This document shows, piece by piece, positions 8,363 through 16,728 of a stretch of DNA of 64,000 bases. Every line of letters begins with the position of its first letter. Position 1 is the stretch's first letter. A model generated the notes under the pieces. That model saw only the letters and a list, made by a program, of their open reading frames with translations, searched no databases and was not told the origin of the DNA. The stretch spans positions 48,011 through 112,010 of the forward strand of contig NZ_WSTC01000019.1 in NCBI RefSeq assembly GCF_009789195.1, read 5' to 3'. Source of the DNA: Paenibacillus sp. MMS18-CY102 (lineage in GTDB: Bacteria; Bacillota; Bacilli; Paenibacillales; Paenibacillaceae). The translations under genes and the position numbers were made by a program.

Positions 8363-9397
8363 TCACCTCGAAATAGTAGTAAGCCACTGCTTGAGCCGTG
8401 GCTCTTCAGAGCGATGGCACACAAGAAGGCCATAAGGGGTAGAAACGACAATGAGGTCTTGCACGCCGATGAGCAGCGTCTCCGTCTCGGCGTATACCGT
8501 ATTGCCATCGCTCTCAAGCAAATGAACAGGGCCGTGGGCGACGTTGCCTCGCGAATCCTGCAAGAAATGGCGGCGAAAGGCCGCCCAGGAGCCGATATCG
8601 TCCCAGCCGCAGTCTACGGGGACGCAGCGAATCTCGCTCGCTTTTTCCATTACGGCGTAATCAATGGATAACTTCGGCATGCCTGCGTAAGCGGCAGCGA
8701 TGTTATCGGGGAACTGCTCGAGTTGCTGCCATAGCTTCGGAACAGATGAGGCCATATGGTAAGCAATCGAAGAGGGTTTCCAAATAAAAATGCCGCTGTT
8801 CCAATACACGTGAGGCTGCTTAAGGAGCTCGATTGCTTTCTGCGCATCTGGCTTCTCGAGAAAGCGGGCAACCCGGTGCGCGTGGGAAGGTTCGGGTGTG
8901 CTGCTTGAGGTGGAGGCCAAAGCGTGCCCTTCTTCTTCCATTGCTAGCTCAATATAGCCATATCCAGTGTCAGGGCGGGTGGGCTGTATCCCGAGCGTTG
9001 CAATTGCGCGTGGTTGGCGGGCAGCCTCAGCTGCATGAGCAATGGCTGTAAGAAAGCTAGTTTCGTCAGTGATCCATTGATCGGCGGGAACGAACACGAT
9101 TGGCCGGTCGTCACCAAAGAGAAGCATGCGATGGGCAACGTAAGCGATGCAGGCCGCAGTATCCTTTTGCTCCGGCTCGACGAAGGCTTGCTCAGGCGGA
9201 AGTGCGGGAAGCTGCTCATAAACGAGCGGCATGTAGGCGAGCGGCGCCGCGACAAACAGCTGGTCAACAGCGGTTAATTGGCGAAAACGGTCGTATGTTT
9301 GCTGAATGAGCGTAGGCCCGGTGCCGAAGGAGAGAAATTGCTTTGGCATCGACTGTACGCTCCTCGGCCAAAATCGGGTCCCTTTGCCGCCGGCCAT
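8363..9397 (-). CDS. manC: Mannose-1-phosphate guanylyltransferase
   Basis: 344 aa from the first ATG. The nucleotide-binding signature MAGGKGTRFWPRS sits at the extreme N-terminus. FVPADQWI, GYIELAM, EKP in FLEKPDAQKA, WNSGIFIWK and the DWGWDDIGSW-like segment DCGWDDIGSW all match the family. The enzyme makes GDP-mannose from mannose-1-phosphate and GTP. It is the first gene of the leftward glycan operon. The family normally has about five residues before MAGGKG. Here the in-frame codons upstream (INVVI) fit that beta strand but contain no ATG, GTG or TTG, while a GGAGGTG SD lies at about 9427-9433. The true start may therefore be a near-cognate codon (ATC, ATA or ATT). Confidence 0.9.
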   Translation of the reverse strand: MAGGKGTRFWPRSVQSMPKQFLSFGTGPTLIQQTYDRFRQLTAVDQLFVAAPLAYMPLVYEQLPALPPEQAFVEPEQKDTAACIAYVAHRMLLFGDDRPIVFVPADQWITDETSFLTAIAHAAEAARQPRAIATLGIQPTRPDTGYGYIELAMEEEGHALASTSSSTPEPSHAHRVARFLEKPDAQKAIELLKQPHVYWNSGIFIWKPSSIAYHMASSVPKLWQQLEQFPDNIAAAYAGMPKLSIDYAVMEKASEIRCVPVDCGWDDIGSWAAFRRHFLQDSRGNVAHGPVHLLESDGNTVYAETETLLIGVQDLIVVSTPYGLLVCHRSEEPRLKQWLTTISR

Positions 9398-9589
9398 AAT
9401 TACGACGTTTATCGTGATGAGACAACACCTCCAATCGAGGGCATTCGAATAAAACAGTATTCATGCAAATGTTATGCCATTGTATTCAATTGGCATTCGG
9501 TCCTGTAACGGCATTTGTACGGGCAGGCGAAGCGCGGGGGCGGCATAAGCCATGATTTACCGGTTTCGGCACTAGGTGCATTGTGTTAA
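9398..9589. other. Intergenic region between manC and the c-di-AMP riboswitch
   Basis: Contains the manC leader (SD at about 9427-9433) and the promoter region for the rightward LysM/3D gene. I see no gene and no convincing sigma-A pair. Confidence 0.4.
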
Positions 9590-9758
9590 TCTATAACGCG
9601 AGCCGAAACTAATCGTGCGGGGGAGATTTTTGGAAAAAACGCAGCGTTGATCTGCGTCGTTTCCTCGGGGTGAATCGCATACAAGCAGGCTGGCTTAGCT
9701 GCTGCAAAGCGTAGGGTGACTCCTTCATCCGAATCCGACAACTAACCTCGTAGGCGAG
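9590..9758 (+). promoter_or_regulatory. c-di-AMP riboswitch (ydaO/yuaA type)
   Basis: The segment holds the conserved ydaO blocks in order: GGGGTGAATCGC, GTAGGGTGACTCC, ATCCGAATCCGACAAC and TAACCTCGTAGGCG near 9735-9752, just upstream of the SD of the wall-protein gene. The family binds cyclic di-AMP and typically turns off wall hydrolase and potassium or osmolyte transport genes. No obvious terminator follows it, so control at the nearby AGGAGG may be translational (inference). Confidence 0.88.
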
Positions 9759-9781
9759 ACACACAAGGAGGTACTTATATT

Positions 9782-10438
9782 TTGAATTTCCGTATGGCTA
9801 TGCCAATGAAAAAATGGGCGCGAACGGCGGTTGCTGCAATAGCTGGCATCACGATCGCGTGGTCGGCAGCGTCTGCTGACGCTGCGACAACGCACATCGC
9901 ATCCAAGACGACAACGTTCTGGACGTTGTCCCAGTATTACAGCTTGACTGTTCAACAGATTGCTAATGCAAATCCTAAGGTAGATGCAAACAACATTGCA
10001 GTCGGCTCAAGGCTCGCCATTCCTACGCCGGACACGGCGAAGGACAATACGGCGGCGATGAAGATGGCATCTGCGAATGACCAACAGCTGATCGCTGGCG
10101 GCAAAGCGTATGACGTGGCCAAAACGGTACAAGCTACCGCTACTGCATATACGGCAGCTGCCTCGGAGAATGGCAAATGGGGTGCGCTCGATTACTTCGG
10201 CAATTCCCTTAAAGTCGGGACAGTTGCGGTTGACCCTAACCATATCGCTCTGGGCACCAAGCTCTATATCGTCGGTTACGACTATGACGGCTTGCCTGTC
10301 GGCGGAATGCTCGCAAGCGCATCGGATATGGGCAGCAGCATCAAGGGCAACCGTATCGATATTTTCGTGCCAGGCACTACGGTGCAAGCGAAAAGTTTTG
10401 GCATGCAATATGTCAAAGTCTATGTCCTAAAATCGTAA
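9782..10438 (+). CDS. Secreted LysM + 3D domain cell wall protein
   Basis: 218 aa from a TTG start preceded by AAGGAGG at 9 nt. A signal peptide covers MAMPMKKWARTAVAAIAG to ASADA. A LysM repeat follows (residues about 35-80: TFWTLSQYYSLTVQQIANANP, ending LAIPTP). The C-terminal 3D domain contains TATAYTA, VAVDPNHIALGTKLYI, ASDMGSSIKGNRIDIFV and the Asp residues that name the domain. Such proteins resemble YocH/Rpf-type muralytic enzymes that remodel peptidoglycan. The c-di-AMP riboswitch directly upstream ties expression to wall and osmotic signalling. Confidence 0.9.
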   Translation: MNFRMAMPMKKWARTAVAAIAGITIAWSAASADAATTHIASKTTTFWTLSQYYSLTVQQIANANPKVDANNIAVGSRLAIPTPDTAKDNTAAMKMASANDQQLIAGGKAYDVAKTVQATATAYTAAASENGKWGALDYFGNSLKVGTVAVDPNHIALGTKLYIVGYDYDGLPVGGMLASASDMGSSIKGNRIDIFVPGTTVQAKSFGMQYVKVYVLKS

Positions 10439-10440
10439 AA

Positions 10441-10503
10441 GAACCGGATGAATCGCCCTCTGCCGCGTAACAGCATGCAGAGAGCGTTCATCCGGTTTTT
10501 TTC
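10441..10503. terminator. Rho-independent terminator
   Basis: Stem AACCGGATGAA with CTCTGC pairs with GCAGAG and TTCATCCGGTT and ends in TTTTTT. It terminates the LysM/3D gene; the A-run before it could also serve the convergent deacetylase gene. Confidence 0.9.
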
Positions 10504-10519
10504 TTAAGGCAGGCTATTA

Positions 10520-11416
10520 TTAATAGCGCTTTCGGCTGGCGGACGTCCCGAGCAGCTCAGGAACGGTAACAAGGTCGTAGCCTTTGGAGCGGAGCAGCTT
10601 TATGATTCGCGGAAGGGCTTCAACGGAGCCAGATAGGTCCTGCGTTGGACCGCCGCCTGCATGTTGAAGAATGATCGAACCAGGCTGCAGCGTACGCCTT
10701 ATGTTTACCATAACCATTGCGCTGCTTAAGCTCCGCCAATCGACAGAATCAACATCCCAATTCACAATAACAAAGCCGTTTCGCTGCGCCCATTGTAGCT
10801 GTCTGGGACGGATTTCGCCGTAAGGCGGACGTACGTAGCGCGGGCTGTATCCGACTAGCGCTTGGAGCACATCATCGGTTCGTGTGATTTGCCGGTTAAG
10901 CCGCTCCTGTGACAGTTGGGAGAAGACGGCATGCGTGTAGGAATGGTTGCCGATCGCATGGCCTTCACGATCCATCCGTTTCACAAGTGCAGGATAGCGC
11001 GCTGCTAGCGAGCCGACGACGAAAAACGTCCCCTGAACGCGATATTTGGCAAGTACATCAAGTACTTTGCCTGTATAGCGGGGATCAGGAACGTCGTCAA
11101 AGGTTAAAGCGGCCTTGCGTGTGCTCCTAGGGCCATGCGTAATGAACACGCCGGGATATCGCCTCTCTAGCGCGACCCAGCTGATAACAGGAGCACGGCG
11201 TTTCCTCGTACGCCTCGCTTGTGCAGATGCTTGCTCTGATTCGGCTTCGCCGTTGGATAGCAGCGGCCATTGATCCAACTGCGTGCGTGGCTGGCTCGCA
11301 TGGACAGGCTCACCCTGGAGGGGCTTGGCTATAGCCGGGTTAATGCCAGGCAGCACTAACATCATCGTCAACCCTATGAGTGTTATTCGAGCCATTCGAG
11401 GGATTAGCTTGCGCAT
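10520..11416 (-). CDS. Polysaccharide deacetylase (NodB homology domain)
   Basis: 298 aa from ATG 11416 (SD AGGGGG about 12 nt upstream). An N-terminal hydrophobic segment (ARITLIGLTMMLVLPGINPAIA) is a signal peptide or anchor. The NodB domain runs from about residue 95: motif 1 TFDDVPD (usual form TFDDGPD, so Gly is replaced by Val), motif 2 HSYTH supplying the zinc histidines, motif 3 RPPYGEIRP, then NWDVDSVDW and ILQHAGGG. It should remove N-acetyl groups from peptidoglycan or another extracellular glycan. An inverted repeat upstream includes its SD (see 11429-11509). Confidence 0.87.
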   Translation of the reverse strand: MRKLIPRMARITLIGLTMMLVLPGINPAIAKPLQGEPVHASQPRTQLDQWPLLSNGEAESEQASAQARRTRKRRAPVISWVALERRYPGVFITHGPRSTRKAALTFDDVPDPRYTGKVLDVLAKYRVQGTFFVVGSLAARYPALVKRMDREGHAIGNHSYTHAVFSQLSQERLNRQITRTDDVLQALVGYSPRYVRPPYGEIRPRQLQWAQRNGFVIVNWDVDSVDWRSLSSAMVMVNIRRTLQPGSIILQHAGGGPTQDLSGSVEALPRIIKLLRSKGYDLVTVPELLGTSASRKRY

Positions 11417-11428
11417 CGTGTAGGAATT

Positions 11429-11509
11429 CCCCCTTCGTGGGAACGCGCACACGGATCATAATCAAGGTGCAGTCGCATTCCGTCACCCTTGGTGTTCCCA
11501 TGAAGGGGG
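11429..11509. repeat. Long-range inverted repeat covering the deacetylase SD
   Basis: Arms CCCCCTTCGTGGGAAC (11429-11444) and GTTCCCATGAAGGGGG (11494-11509) are complementary at 15 of 16 positions. In the minus-strand transcript the 3' arm contains the AGGGGG that would be the SD of the deacetylase, and the 5' arm starts 5 nt after the stop of the AraC gene. A smaller dyad (CAAGG/CCTTG) sits in the loop. It could gate translation; there is no T-tract for termination. Confidence 0.55.
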
Positions 11510-11513
11510 AGGT

Positions 11514-12416
11514 TCATTCGTGCAGCGTTCCGGTAGGGGGGATTCCTCGCATGCGAGCGCGAAACGCTTCAGCCGTACAGCCGACGGTTTCTTTGAACAT
11601 TCTGCTGAAATGGGCGGGATGGACGAAACCTGCCGCATGCGCTACCTCAGAGACTGGGCGGGACGCATCGAGCTGCAGCAGCAGCTTGGCTTGATTAATG
11701 CGGCGGTTGTACACATATTTGAAAATGGTCGTGCCCGTCACGTCTTTAAATAGTTGCGACAAATAAGGCTTGGTTAAATGCAGCGCGTCGGCGATTTGTT
11801 TCAATGTCATTGCTGCTGTGAAGTGTTCTTCGACGAAAGTGATGGCACGCTGAACATGTCGCTCCCGTTCGGAAGCGGGCTCCAACTGCCGCCGCTGCGG
11901 CTTGTCGAACCATTCATTAATGGCATAGAGCAGTTCAGCGAACCGAAGGGCGGTCCGCTGGGCGGCGAAGGGCGATCCGCCTTGCTGCACCGCATGCATA
12001 TCCGAGAGCAGTTTCTCGGCATCTGCCCGTTCTGCGCCGTCCAGCGAAAGCCGGGCATTGCCGAATCGCTCGAAGGGCTCGAGCAGCTTAGCCGTATCAT
12101 TAGGCAACTGCCGCTGCAGAACGGACGGCTCAAAGTGAATGATTGAGCGTACATAAGGCACTTCAGGCGAAGGGTTCGGGCAATGCAGAGTCATGCCATG
12201 CAACAGCAAAATATCGCCGGGGGCAAGCGTCCATAGGCGGTCGCCGACGATATAGGTACATTGTCCGCCATGAAAGAAGTACAGCTCATAGAAAGGATGG
12301 GAGTGAAACTGCGCGCCCTCGTAATGCCCGGTGTTGCGATAGGTGAAATCTAAGCCGTTAAGCAAAGCGCTCGACCGGCTCTGACACTTGGATTTGCAGC
12401 GCATCGCGCTGGGCAA
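11514..12416 (-). CDS. AraC family transcriptional regulator with cupin domain
   Basis: Up to 300 aa. An N-terminal cupin/AraC-binding domain shows HSHPFYELYFFHGG and LAPGDILLLHG. Two helix-turn-helix units form the C-terminus: MTLKQIADALHLTKPYLSQLFKDVTG, and VSEVAHAAGFVHPAHFSRMFKETVG with the AraC signature. The start is uncertain. A TTG at 12416 has GGAG 10 nt upstream but overlaps the preceding dehydrogenase gene by 59 bp; an ATG at 12404 and a TTG at the stop codon are alternatives. As the last gene of the sugar operon it probably regulates that operon in response to a sugar ligand. Confidence 0.85.
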   Translation of the reverse strand: MPSAMRCKSKCQSRSSALLNGLDFTYRNTGHYEGAQFHSHPFYELYFFHGGQCTYIVGDRLWTLAPGDILLLHGMTLHCPNPSPEVPYVRSIIHFEPSVLQRQLPNDTAKLLEPFERFGNARLSLDGAERADAEKLLSDMHAVQQGGSPFAAQRTALRFAELLYAINEWFDKPQRRQLEPASERERHVQRAITFVEEHFTAAMTLKQIADALHLTKPYLSQLFKDVTGTTIFKYVYNRRINQAKLLLQLDASRPVSEVAHAAGFVHPAHFSRMFKETVGCTAEAFRARMRGIPPTGTLHE

Positions 12417-13485
12417 TTAAGCATAGCTCCGCTGCTTTGAACGCATGCTCCTGCGTCATCGCATGTTCGGTTCCATCTAGGCAATCACGGATCAGCTCGC
12501 CGAAGAACGGGAAGCCGATCTGGCCGCGAACATCGAATTGGTATTCGCCCTCATGGTTGACGAGAATGACATGGTCGCCTTCCCCTCCGCGGGCAACATC
12601 CGTATATTTGCGCAGCTCGATATAGCCGTCTGTGCCGAGAATGACTGTGCGCCCATCGCCCCAAGTGCCAAGGCCGTCTGGCGTAAGCCAGTCGACGCGG
12701 AAGTAGCAGGTTGAGCCATTGTCGCCGACAAGCGTCGCATCACCGAAATCTTCAAATTCCGGAAACGCGCTGTTGCGGAAATTGCCCACTTTGCTTGCCG
12801 TCACGATTGCATCCCGGCATCCGGCGTAGTAGAGGAATTGCTCGATCTGGTGGCTGCCGATATCGCACAGGATGCCGCCATAGTTGGCTATGCGGTAGAA
12901 CCAATCCGGCCGGTTGCTGCCATGGCGATGCGGGCCTGTGCCTAGCACTTGAACGACACGGCCAATTGCACCGTCTTGGATGAGGCGCCCAGCATGAACA
13001 GCGCTTTCGACATGAAGCCGCTCGCTGTAATACACCATATATTTGCGCCCTGTGCGGCTTGCCGCTTCCTTCGCTGCGGCAAGCTGATCAAGCGTCGTAA
13101 ACGGCGTCTTATCGGTAAAATAATGCTTGCCATGCTCCATGGCCGTGATGCCGAGCGCGGCGCGTTCAGAAGGCACGGCTGCTGCCGTGATGAGTTGGAT
13201 GTCTGGATCCAACAAAATTTGCTCCGGCGACGAAGCGGCTTGCGCCTGCGGGAAGACGGCGAGAAACGCTTCGACCTTCGCTGGATCAGGGTCGTACACC
13301 CATTTGAGCGTTGCGCCAGCTTCAATTAGCCCGTTGCACTGTCCATAAATATGGCCGTGGTCAAGCGCCATCGCTGCAATTTGGAATTCGCCAGGCGCGC
13401 ATACGAGGGCTGGCTTCGCTGATTTGGGCGCATAGTTCATGCCGTCTTTATTGCCAAACGTTGCATGTTGTCCATCGTTAGCCAT
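12358..13485 (-). CDS. Gfo/Idh/MocA family oxidoreductase
   Basis: 375 aa. The N-terminal Rossmann part reads LDHGHIYGQCNGLIEAGATLKWVYDPDP and continues with LITAAAVPSERAALG. It is followed by the EKP-equivalent DKTPF (HYFTDKTPF) and a C-terminal alpha/beta domain with ILCDIGSHQIEQFLYYAG, where the DIGSH histidine is a common catalytic position. These NAD(P)-dependent enzymes oxidise sugars, inositols or derivatives. It lies in a leftward operon behind a second paralogue and a sugar isomerase; the substrate is unknown. Confidence 0.85.
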   Translation of the reverse strand: MANDGQHATFGNKDGMNYAPKSAKPALVCAPGEFQIAAMALDHGHIYGQCNGLIEAGATLKWVYDPDPAKVEAFLAVFPQAQAASSPEQILLDPDIQLITAAAVPSERAALGITAMEHGKHYFTDKTPFTTLDQLAAAKEAASRTGRKYMVYYSERLHVESAVHAGRLIQDGAIGRVVQVLGTGPHRHGSNRPDWFYRIANYGGILCDIGSHQIEQFLYYAGCRDAIVTASKVGNFRNSAFPEFEDFGDATLVGDNGSTCYFRVDWLTPDGLGTWGDGRTVILGTDGYIELRKYTDVARGGEGDHVILVNHEGEYQFDVRGQIGFPFFGELIRDCLDGTEHAMTQEHAFKAAELCLIAQRDALQIQVSEPVERFA

Positions 13486-13504
13486 TGTTTGTTCGCGCCT
13501 CCTC

Positions 13505-14674
13505 TTAATGTGTGCCTTTCAAGTCGACGGGAGCAGCGGATGCCTGCTCGGTTACGCCTGGCTTGAAAGAGGAGCTAGCTGCCCGTTTGCGCAATTCGGC
13601 CTCGTAGTGGGCTTCGTCGAACGGCAGCTCAACCCAATCGTTGCGCCAAGTGGAAAGATGCATCGCATTGGAAATTAACAGCCCATTAATGCCTTCCTCG
13701 CCTGGTGCGACCAGCGGCGTGCCGTTATTGATAGCATCTGCAAAATTTTGAATGATGCCGTTATGCTGCGGGTTCTCCCCCTCGATTGGCACATCGGTCT
13801 TCGTATAGGCTGGCTGGCCGAACGGCTCGGTATTCCGCAGGTTGAAGGCTGGTTCCGGTTCCTCTAGACGCCAGAAGGTGAGGGTGTCGTTCTCGATGAC
13901 AACCTTGCCTTTATCCCCGGACACTTCAAAACGGTTCGTGCCCGCCGCTTCTCCGGTCGTCGTAATGAACACGCCCGTGCCGCCGTTCGGATACTCCACA
14001 TAGGCCGTTACTTGATCCTCAGTTTCGATGTTCCGACGGCTTCCGAATCCACAGAAAGCACGCATGCGAGCTGGCATCATGCCGATCGTCCATTGCCATA
14101 GGTCCAATTGGTGCGGGCATTGGTTGATGAGGACGCCGCCGCCTTCCCCTGCCCAAGTAGCGCGCCATGAAGCGGAATCATAATAAGCCTGCGAACGGTA
14201 CCAGTCTGTAATAATCCAGTTCGTTCGGCGCACCTCGCCAAGCTCTCCTGCGGCGATCATATCGCGGAGTTTCAAATAGACTGGGTTTGTCCGCTGGTTG
14301 TACATCATGCTGAATACGAGATTGGATTGTACAGCGGCTTCATTCACTTCACGCACTTTTGCAGTGAAGACGCCTGCTGGCTTCTCGACGAGCACATGCT
14401 TGCCGGCTTCAAGCGCCCGCAGCGCTTGTTCGGGATGGTCATAATGGGGCGTAGCCACGATAACGGCATCGACTAGGCCGGAGGACAGCATTTCTTCAGA
14501 GGTGTCAAAGAAAGGGACGTTCGGCAGCGCTTCGTGTGCCCAGTCGCGTTTGCTTGCCATGCCGTCGCATACCGCCCCCAGCGTAGCCCCTTGAATATGC
14601 CCCGCTAACAATTCCTTTGCATGCGCAGCGCCCATGTTGCCAACGCCAATGACGCCAATTCGAACATTGCTCAT
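13505..14674 (-). CDS. Gfo/Idh/MocA family oxidoreductase
   Basis: 389 aa. GVIGVGNMGAAHAKELL is the NAD(P)-binding GxGxxG. ALEAGKHVLVEKPAGV carries the EKP motif with the catalytic Lys, and GGGVLINQCPHQLDLWQW contains the conserved His near residue 195. The SD GGAGGAAG precedes ATG by about 8 nt. It starts 1 bp after the stop of the isomerase upstream, so the two are tightly coupled. It is distinct in sequence from the neighbouring dehydrogenase at 12358. The pair may perform successive or reverse oxidations in one sugar pathway (inference). Confidence 0.87.
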   Translation of the reverse strand: MSNVRIGVIGVGNMGAAHAKELLAGHIQGATLGAVCDGMASKRDWAHEALPNVPFFDTSEEMLSSGLVDAVIVATPHYDHPEQALRALEAGKHVLVEKPAGVFTAKVREVNEAAVQSNLVFSMMYNQRTNPVYLKLRDMIAAGELGEVRRTNWIITDWYRSQAYYDSASWRATWAGEGGGVLINQCPHQLDLWQWTIGMMPARMRAFCGFGSRRNIETEDQVTAYVEYPNGGTGVFITTTGEAAGTNRFEVSGDKGKVVIENDTLTFWRLEEPEPAFNLRNTEPFGQPAYTKTDVPIEGENPQHNGIIQNFADAINNGTPLVAPGEEGINGLLISNAMHLSTWRNDWVELPFDEAHYEAELRKRAASSSFKPGVTEQASAAPVDLKGTH

Positions 14675-14675
14675 T

Positions 14676-15557
14676 TTACGCTTCCTCCCACCATGTTTTC
14701 ATTTGGTTTACAAACAAACGCAGCATTGCGGCGCTATCGTATGTTTTGCTAAAATCTTCGACGCCGAACGCGCCTGTATAGCCAACGGCTTTCAGGTCCG
14801 CCAGCACTTGCTTCCAAGGGACGATGCCTTCGGAGATCGCTTTCCATTCACAGGACCAGCTAGCTTGGTAGAGCCCTTCTGTAAGCTGGGCGTTCGCTTC
14901 TTTGGGCTGCTGTTGCACCCAAGCTGCATTTTTGACATGGACATGTGCGAGATAAGGACCGAGAATTTCCATCCCCATCTTATAGTTCTCGAAACCTTCG
15001 TGCACGAGATTGCCGGGATCATACAGGATGCCAATTGCATCAGGATCGCAGCCGTCGACAAGCTGGCGGGCTAACGAAGCGCTTGGCGTTATCGTTTTAT
15101 GATGGGTTTCTACCAGCCCTTTGACACCATATTTTTTCGCAAGTTTCTCGGCTTCCTTCACATAGGCGCGCGCTTCTTGCATAAGCTCGCCGAATGGGCG
15201 GGTGCCATCATAGCTGGGAACGCCGATGCGGATGGATGATGCGCCGAGCTCAGCAGCAATTGCCATGATCCGTTCAGTCTCTTCCAGGTCGCCACACTTT
15301 AAGTAGGGGACGACGGCTAACGACTTTAAACCATGTGCTTCCGTTGCTGTGCGAAGCTGGCGAAGCTCTTCGGCCGATATTGTTGGTTCCAGCGTGCAAC
15401 GATTGTTGCCCCAGAATGATGGCGCTTCATGCTTCACTTCCTCTGCGACATGCGTGCAGCGCCATTCAATTGCATCAATGCCTGCATCGCGGGCTGTGGC
15501 AAGCAACTGCTCAGGCGACAAGTCCGGTGTAGCAACTGTGAATATGGAGAATATCAT
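14676..15557 (-). CDS. Sugar phosphate isomerase/epimerase, TIM-barrel
   Basis: 293 aa. The xylose-isomerase-like TIM-barrel pattern is clear: MIFSIFTVATPDLSPEQLL, DAIEWR, SSIRIGVPSYDG, GLVETHHKT, GILYDPGNLVHEG, LAHVHVKNA and AFGVEDFSKTYD, with Glu, Asp and His residues positioned for a divalent metal. Family members interconvert keto sugars or inosose derivatives. It is the first gene of a leftward operon with two Gfo/Idh/MocA dehydrogenases and an AraC regulator, an arrangement typical of inositol or rare-sugar catabolism. Divergent from an IclR regulator. Confidence 0.87.
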   Translation of the reverse strand: MIFSIFTVATPDLSPEQLLATARDAGIDAIEWRCTHVAEEVKHEAPSFWGNNRCTLEPTISAEELRQLRTATEAHGLKSLAVVPYLKCGDLEETERIMAIAAELGASSIRIGVPSYDGTRPFGELMQEARAYVKEAEKLAKKYGVKGLVETHHKTITPSASLARQLVDGCDPDAIGILYDPGNLVHEGFENYKMGMEILGPYLAHVHVKNAAWVQQQPKEANAQLTEGLYQASWSCEWKAISEGIVPWKQVLADLKAVGYTGAFGVEDFSKTYDSAAMLRLFVNQMKTWWEEA

Positions 15558-15880
15558 AGGTCATCTTCCTCTCTAATTGACTCGGATTATGGTGATTGTG
15601 TATGGAGAAGTAGCGTGATATTTTGAAAAATACGTTGGGTTGATTGTATCATAAAGCTTTGTGGCAATGGATGCGGTTTCATAACTACATTAACTACAGT
15701 TAAGTGGTGAACGTAAATCCTTGCTCACGATTAAGGTAATGTACGTAATGGCAGTCAATTAGCTTGAGGCTTAATCAATAGATGTGTTAAGATAAGTTCA
15801 TGATATAGAACTATAGTTTTGTATATAGAACTTTTAGATTTGTATATAGAACTTTTAGATTTGGACGGGAGGGGCAGGGC
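15558..15880. other. Divergent promoter region between sugar operon and IclR gene
   Basis: 323 bp without a gene. It holds the leader of the leftward operon (SD GAGAGGA) and, on the right, AT-rich tandem repeats just upstream of the IclR gene. A TACAAT hexamer around 15650 on the minus strand is a possible -10, but I see no good -35. Confidence 0.4.
15821..15862. repeat. Two exact 21-bp tandem repeats upstream of IclR gene
   Basis: The unit GTATATAGAACTTTTAGATTT plus one base of overlap repeats exactly with a 21-bp period (15821-15841, 15842-15862). A degenerate third copy, GATATAGAACTATAGTTTT, lies just before (15802-15820). About two helical turns per unit places all copies on one DNA face, as expected for an operator array, possibly of the adjacent IclR protein. 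Confidence 0.6.
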
Positions 15881-16633
15881 ATAGCAGAGACAGATAATTA
15901 TCAAGTCCCGGCTGTCCGGCGAGCATATGATGTGCTTGATTTGCTTGCAGTTGAGCCTGGGCGCCATCGGCTGATTGAAATTGCTAAACGGCTGGAAGTG
16001 AATAAAAGCTCTATGTTTGCGCTGCTGCATACATTGGAATCGCTGCGGCTAGTAGAGAAAAACGGCGATGGCCGGTATGCATTAGGCTCGGCCATCGGAG
16101 CGCTTGGCAGCGCTTTTGTTCGGCAATATGATTACATAGCTGCTTTCCGCCGGGAGGCACACGCTGCTGCGGCTGCCTATGGCGCGACGTTTCAGTTAGC
16201 CCGATTAGAGGGGCGTGAAGTTGTATATCTCGCGATTGAAGAAGCATTGGCGCCGATAAGGCTCGCGGCTTCCCCAGGCATTAGGCTTCCCGCGCATGCC
16301 ACTGCGCTTGGCAAGGTTCTGCTCGCTTCGCTTGATGGGGCCGCGCTCGATTTGTTGCTGCAAGAGGAACAGCTTGGCGCTTCATCGACGCCGTACACGA
16401 TAACGTCCCGCGAGCGGTTACTGGAGCAATTGGAGACCGTGCGGGCCGAAGGCATAGCGGAGGATTCACAGGAGGCAGTGCTAGGCATTTGCTGTGCAGC
16501 TGCCCCTGTTCGGGATCCGAGCGGCCGGGTGGTTGCTGCGATCAGTTGCTCGATGAGCGTGTTTGAATGGGCGAACCGCCGCGAAGAAATTCGCCAGGCG
16601 GTCATTGCGACAGCTGCCCGCATATCGGGGTAA
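15881..16633 (+). CDS. IclR family transcriptional regulator
   Basis: About 250 aa if it begins at the ATA at 15881. That codon lies 5 nt after a strong GGGAGGGG SD and adds AETDNYQVPAVRRAYDV, which matches the usual IclR N-terminus; the first conventional start is GTG at 15932, inside the DNA-binding domain. Winged helix: LIEIAKRLEVNKSSMFALLHTLESL. C-terminal effector domain: ATALGKVLLASLDG, GIAEDSQEAVLGICCAAAPV and VAAISCSMSV. It is divergent from the sugar operon and is its likely regulator. The lack of a canonical start is odd. Confidence 0.85.
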   Translation: MAETDNYQVPAVRRAYDVLDLLAVEPGRHRLIEIAKRLEVNKSSMFALLHTLESLRLVEKNGDGRYALGSAIGALGSAFVRQYDYIAAFRREAHAAAAAYGATFQLARLEGREVVYLAIEEALAPIRLAASPGIRLPAHATALGKVLLASLDGAALDLLLQEEQLGASSTPYTITSRERLLEQLETVRAEGIAEDSQEAVLGICCAAAPVRDPSGRVVAAISCSMSVFEWANRREEIRQAVIATAARISG

Positions 16634-16728
16634 GAGGGCGATAGAGTGCAAGGCACAGGCAAGAGATATTCAAGAGACAGGCAGCCCCATTCGATTCAGG
16701 CCACGATGCCACAAGGAGGATTAGTTCT

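Noticed and set aside
9264..9464. ATG-started frame upstream of manC as an alternative N-terminus
   Set aside because: It is in a different frame from ManC and has no SD; it would require a frameshift.
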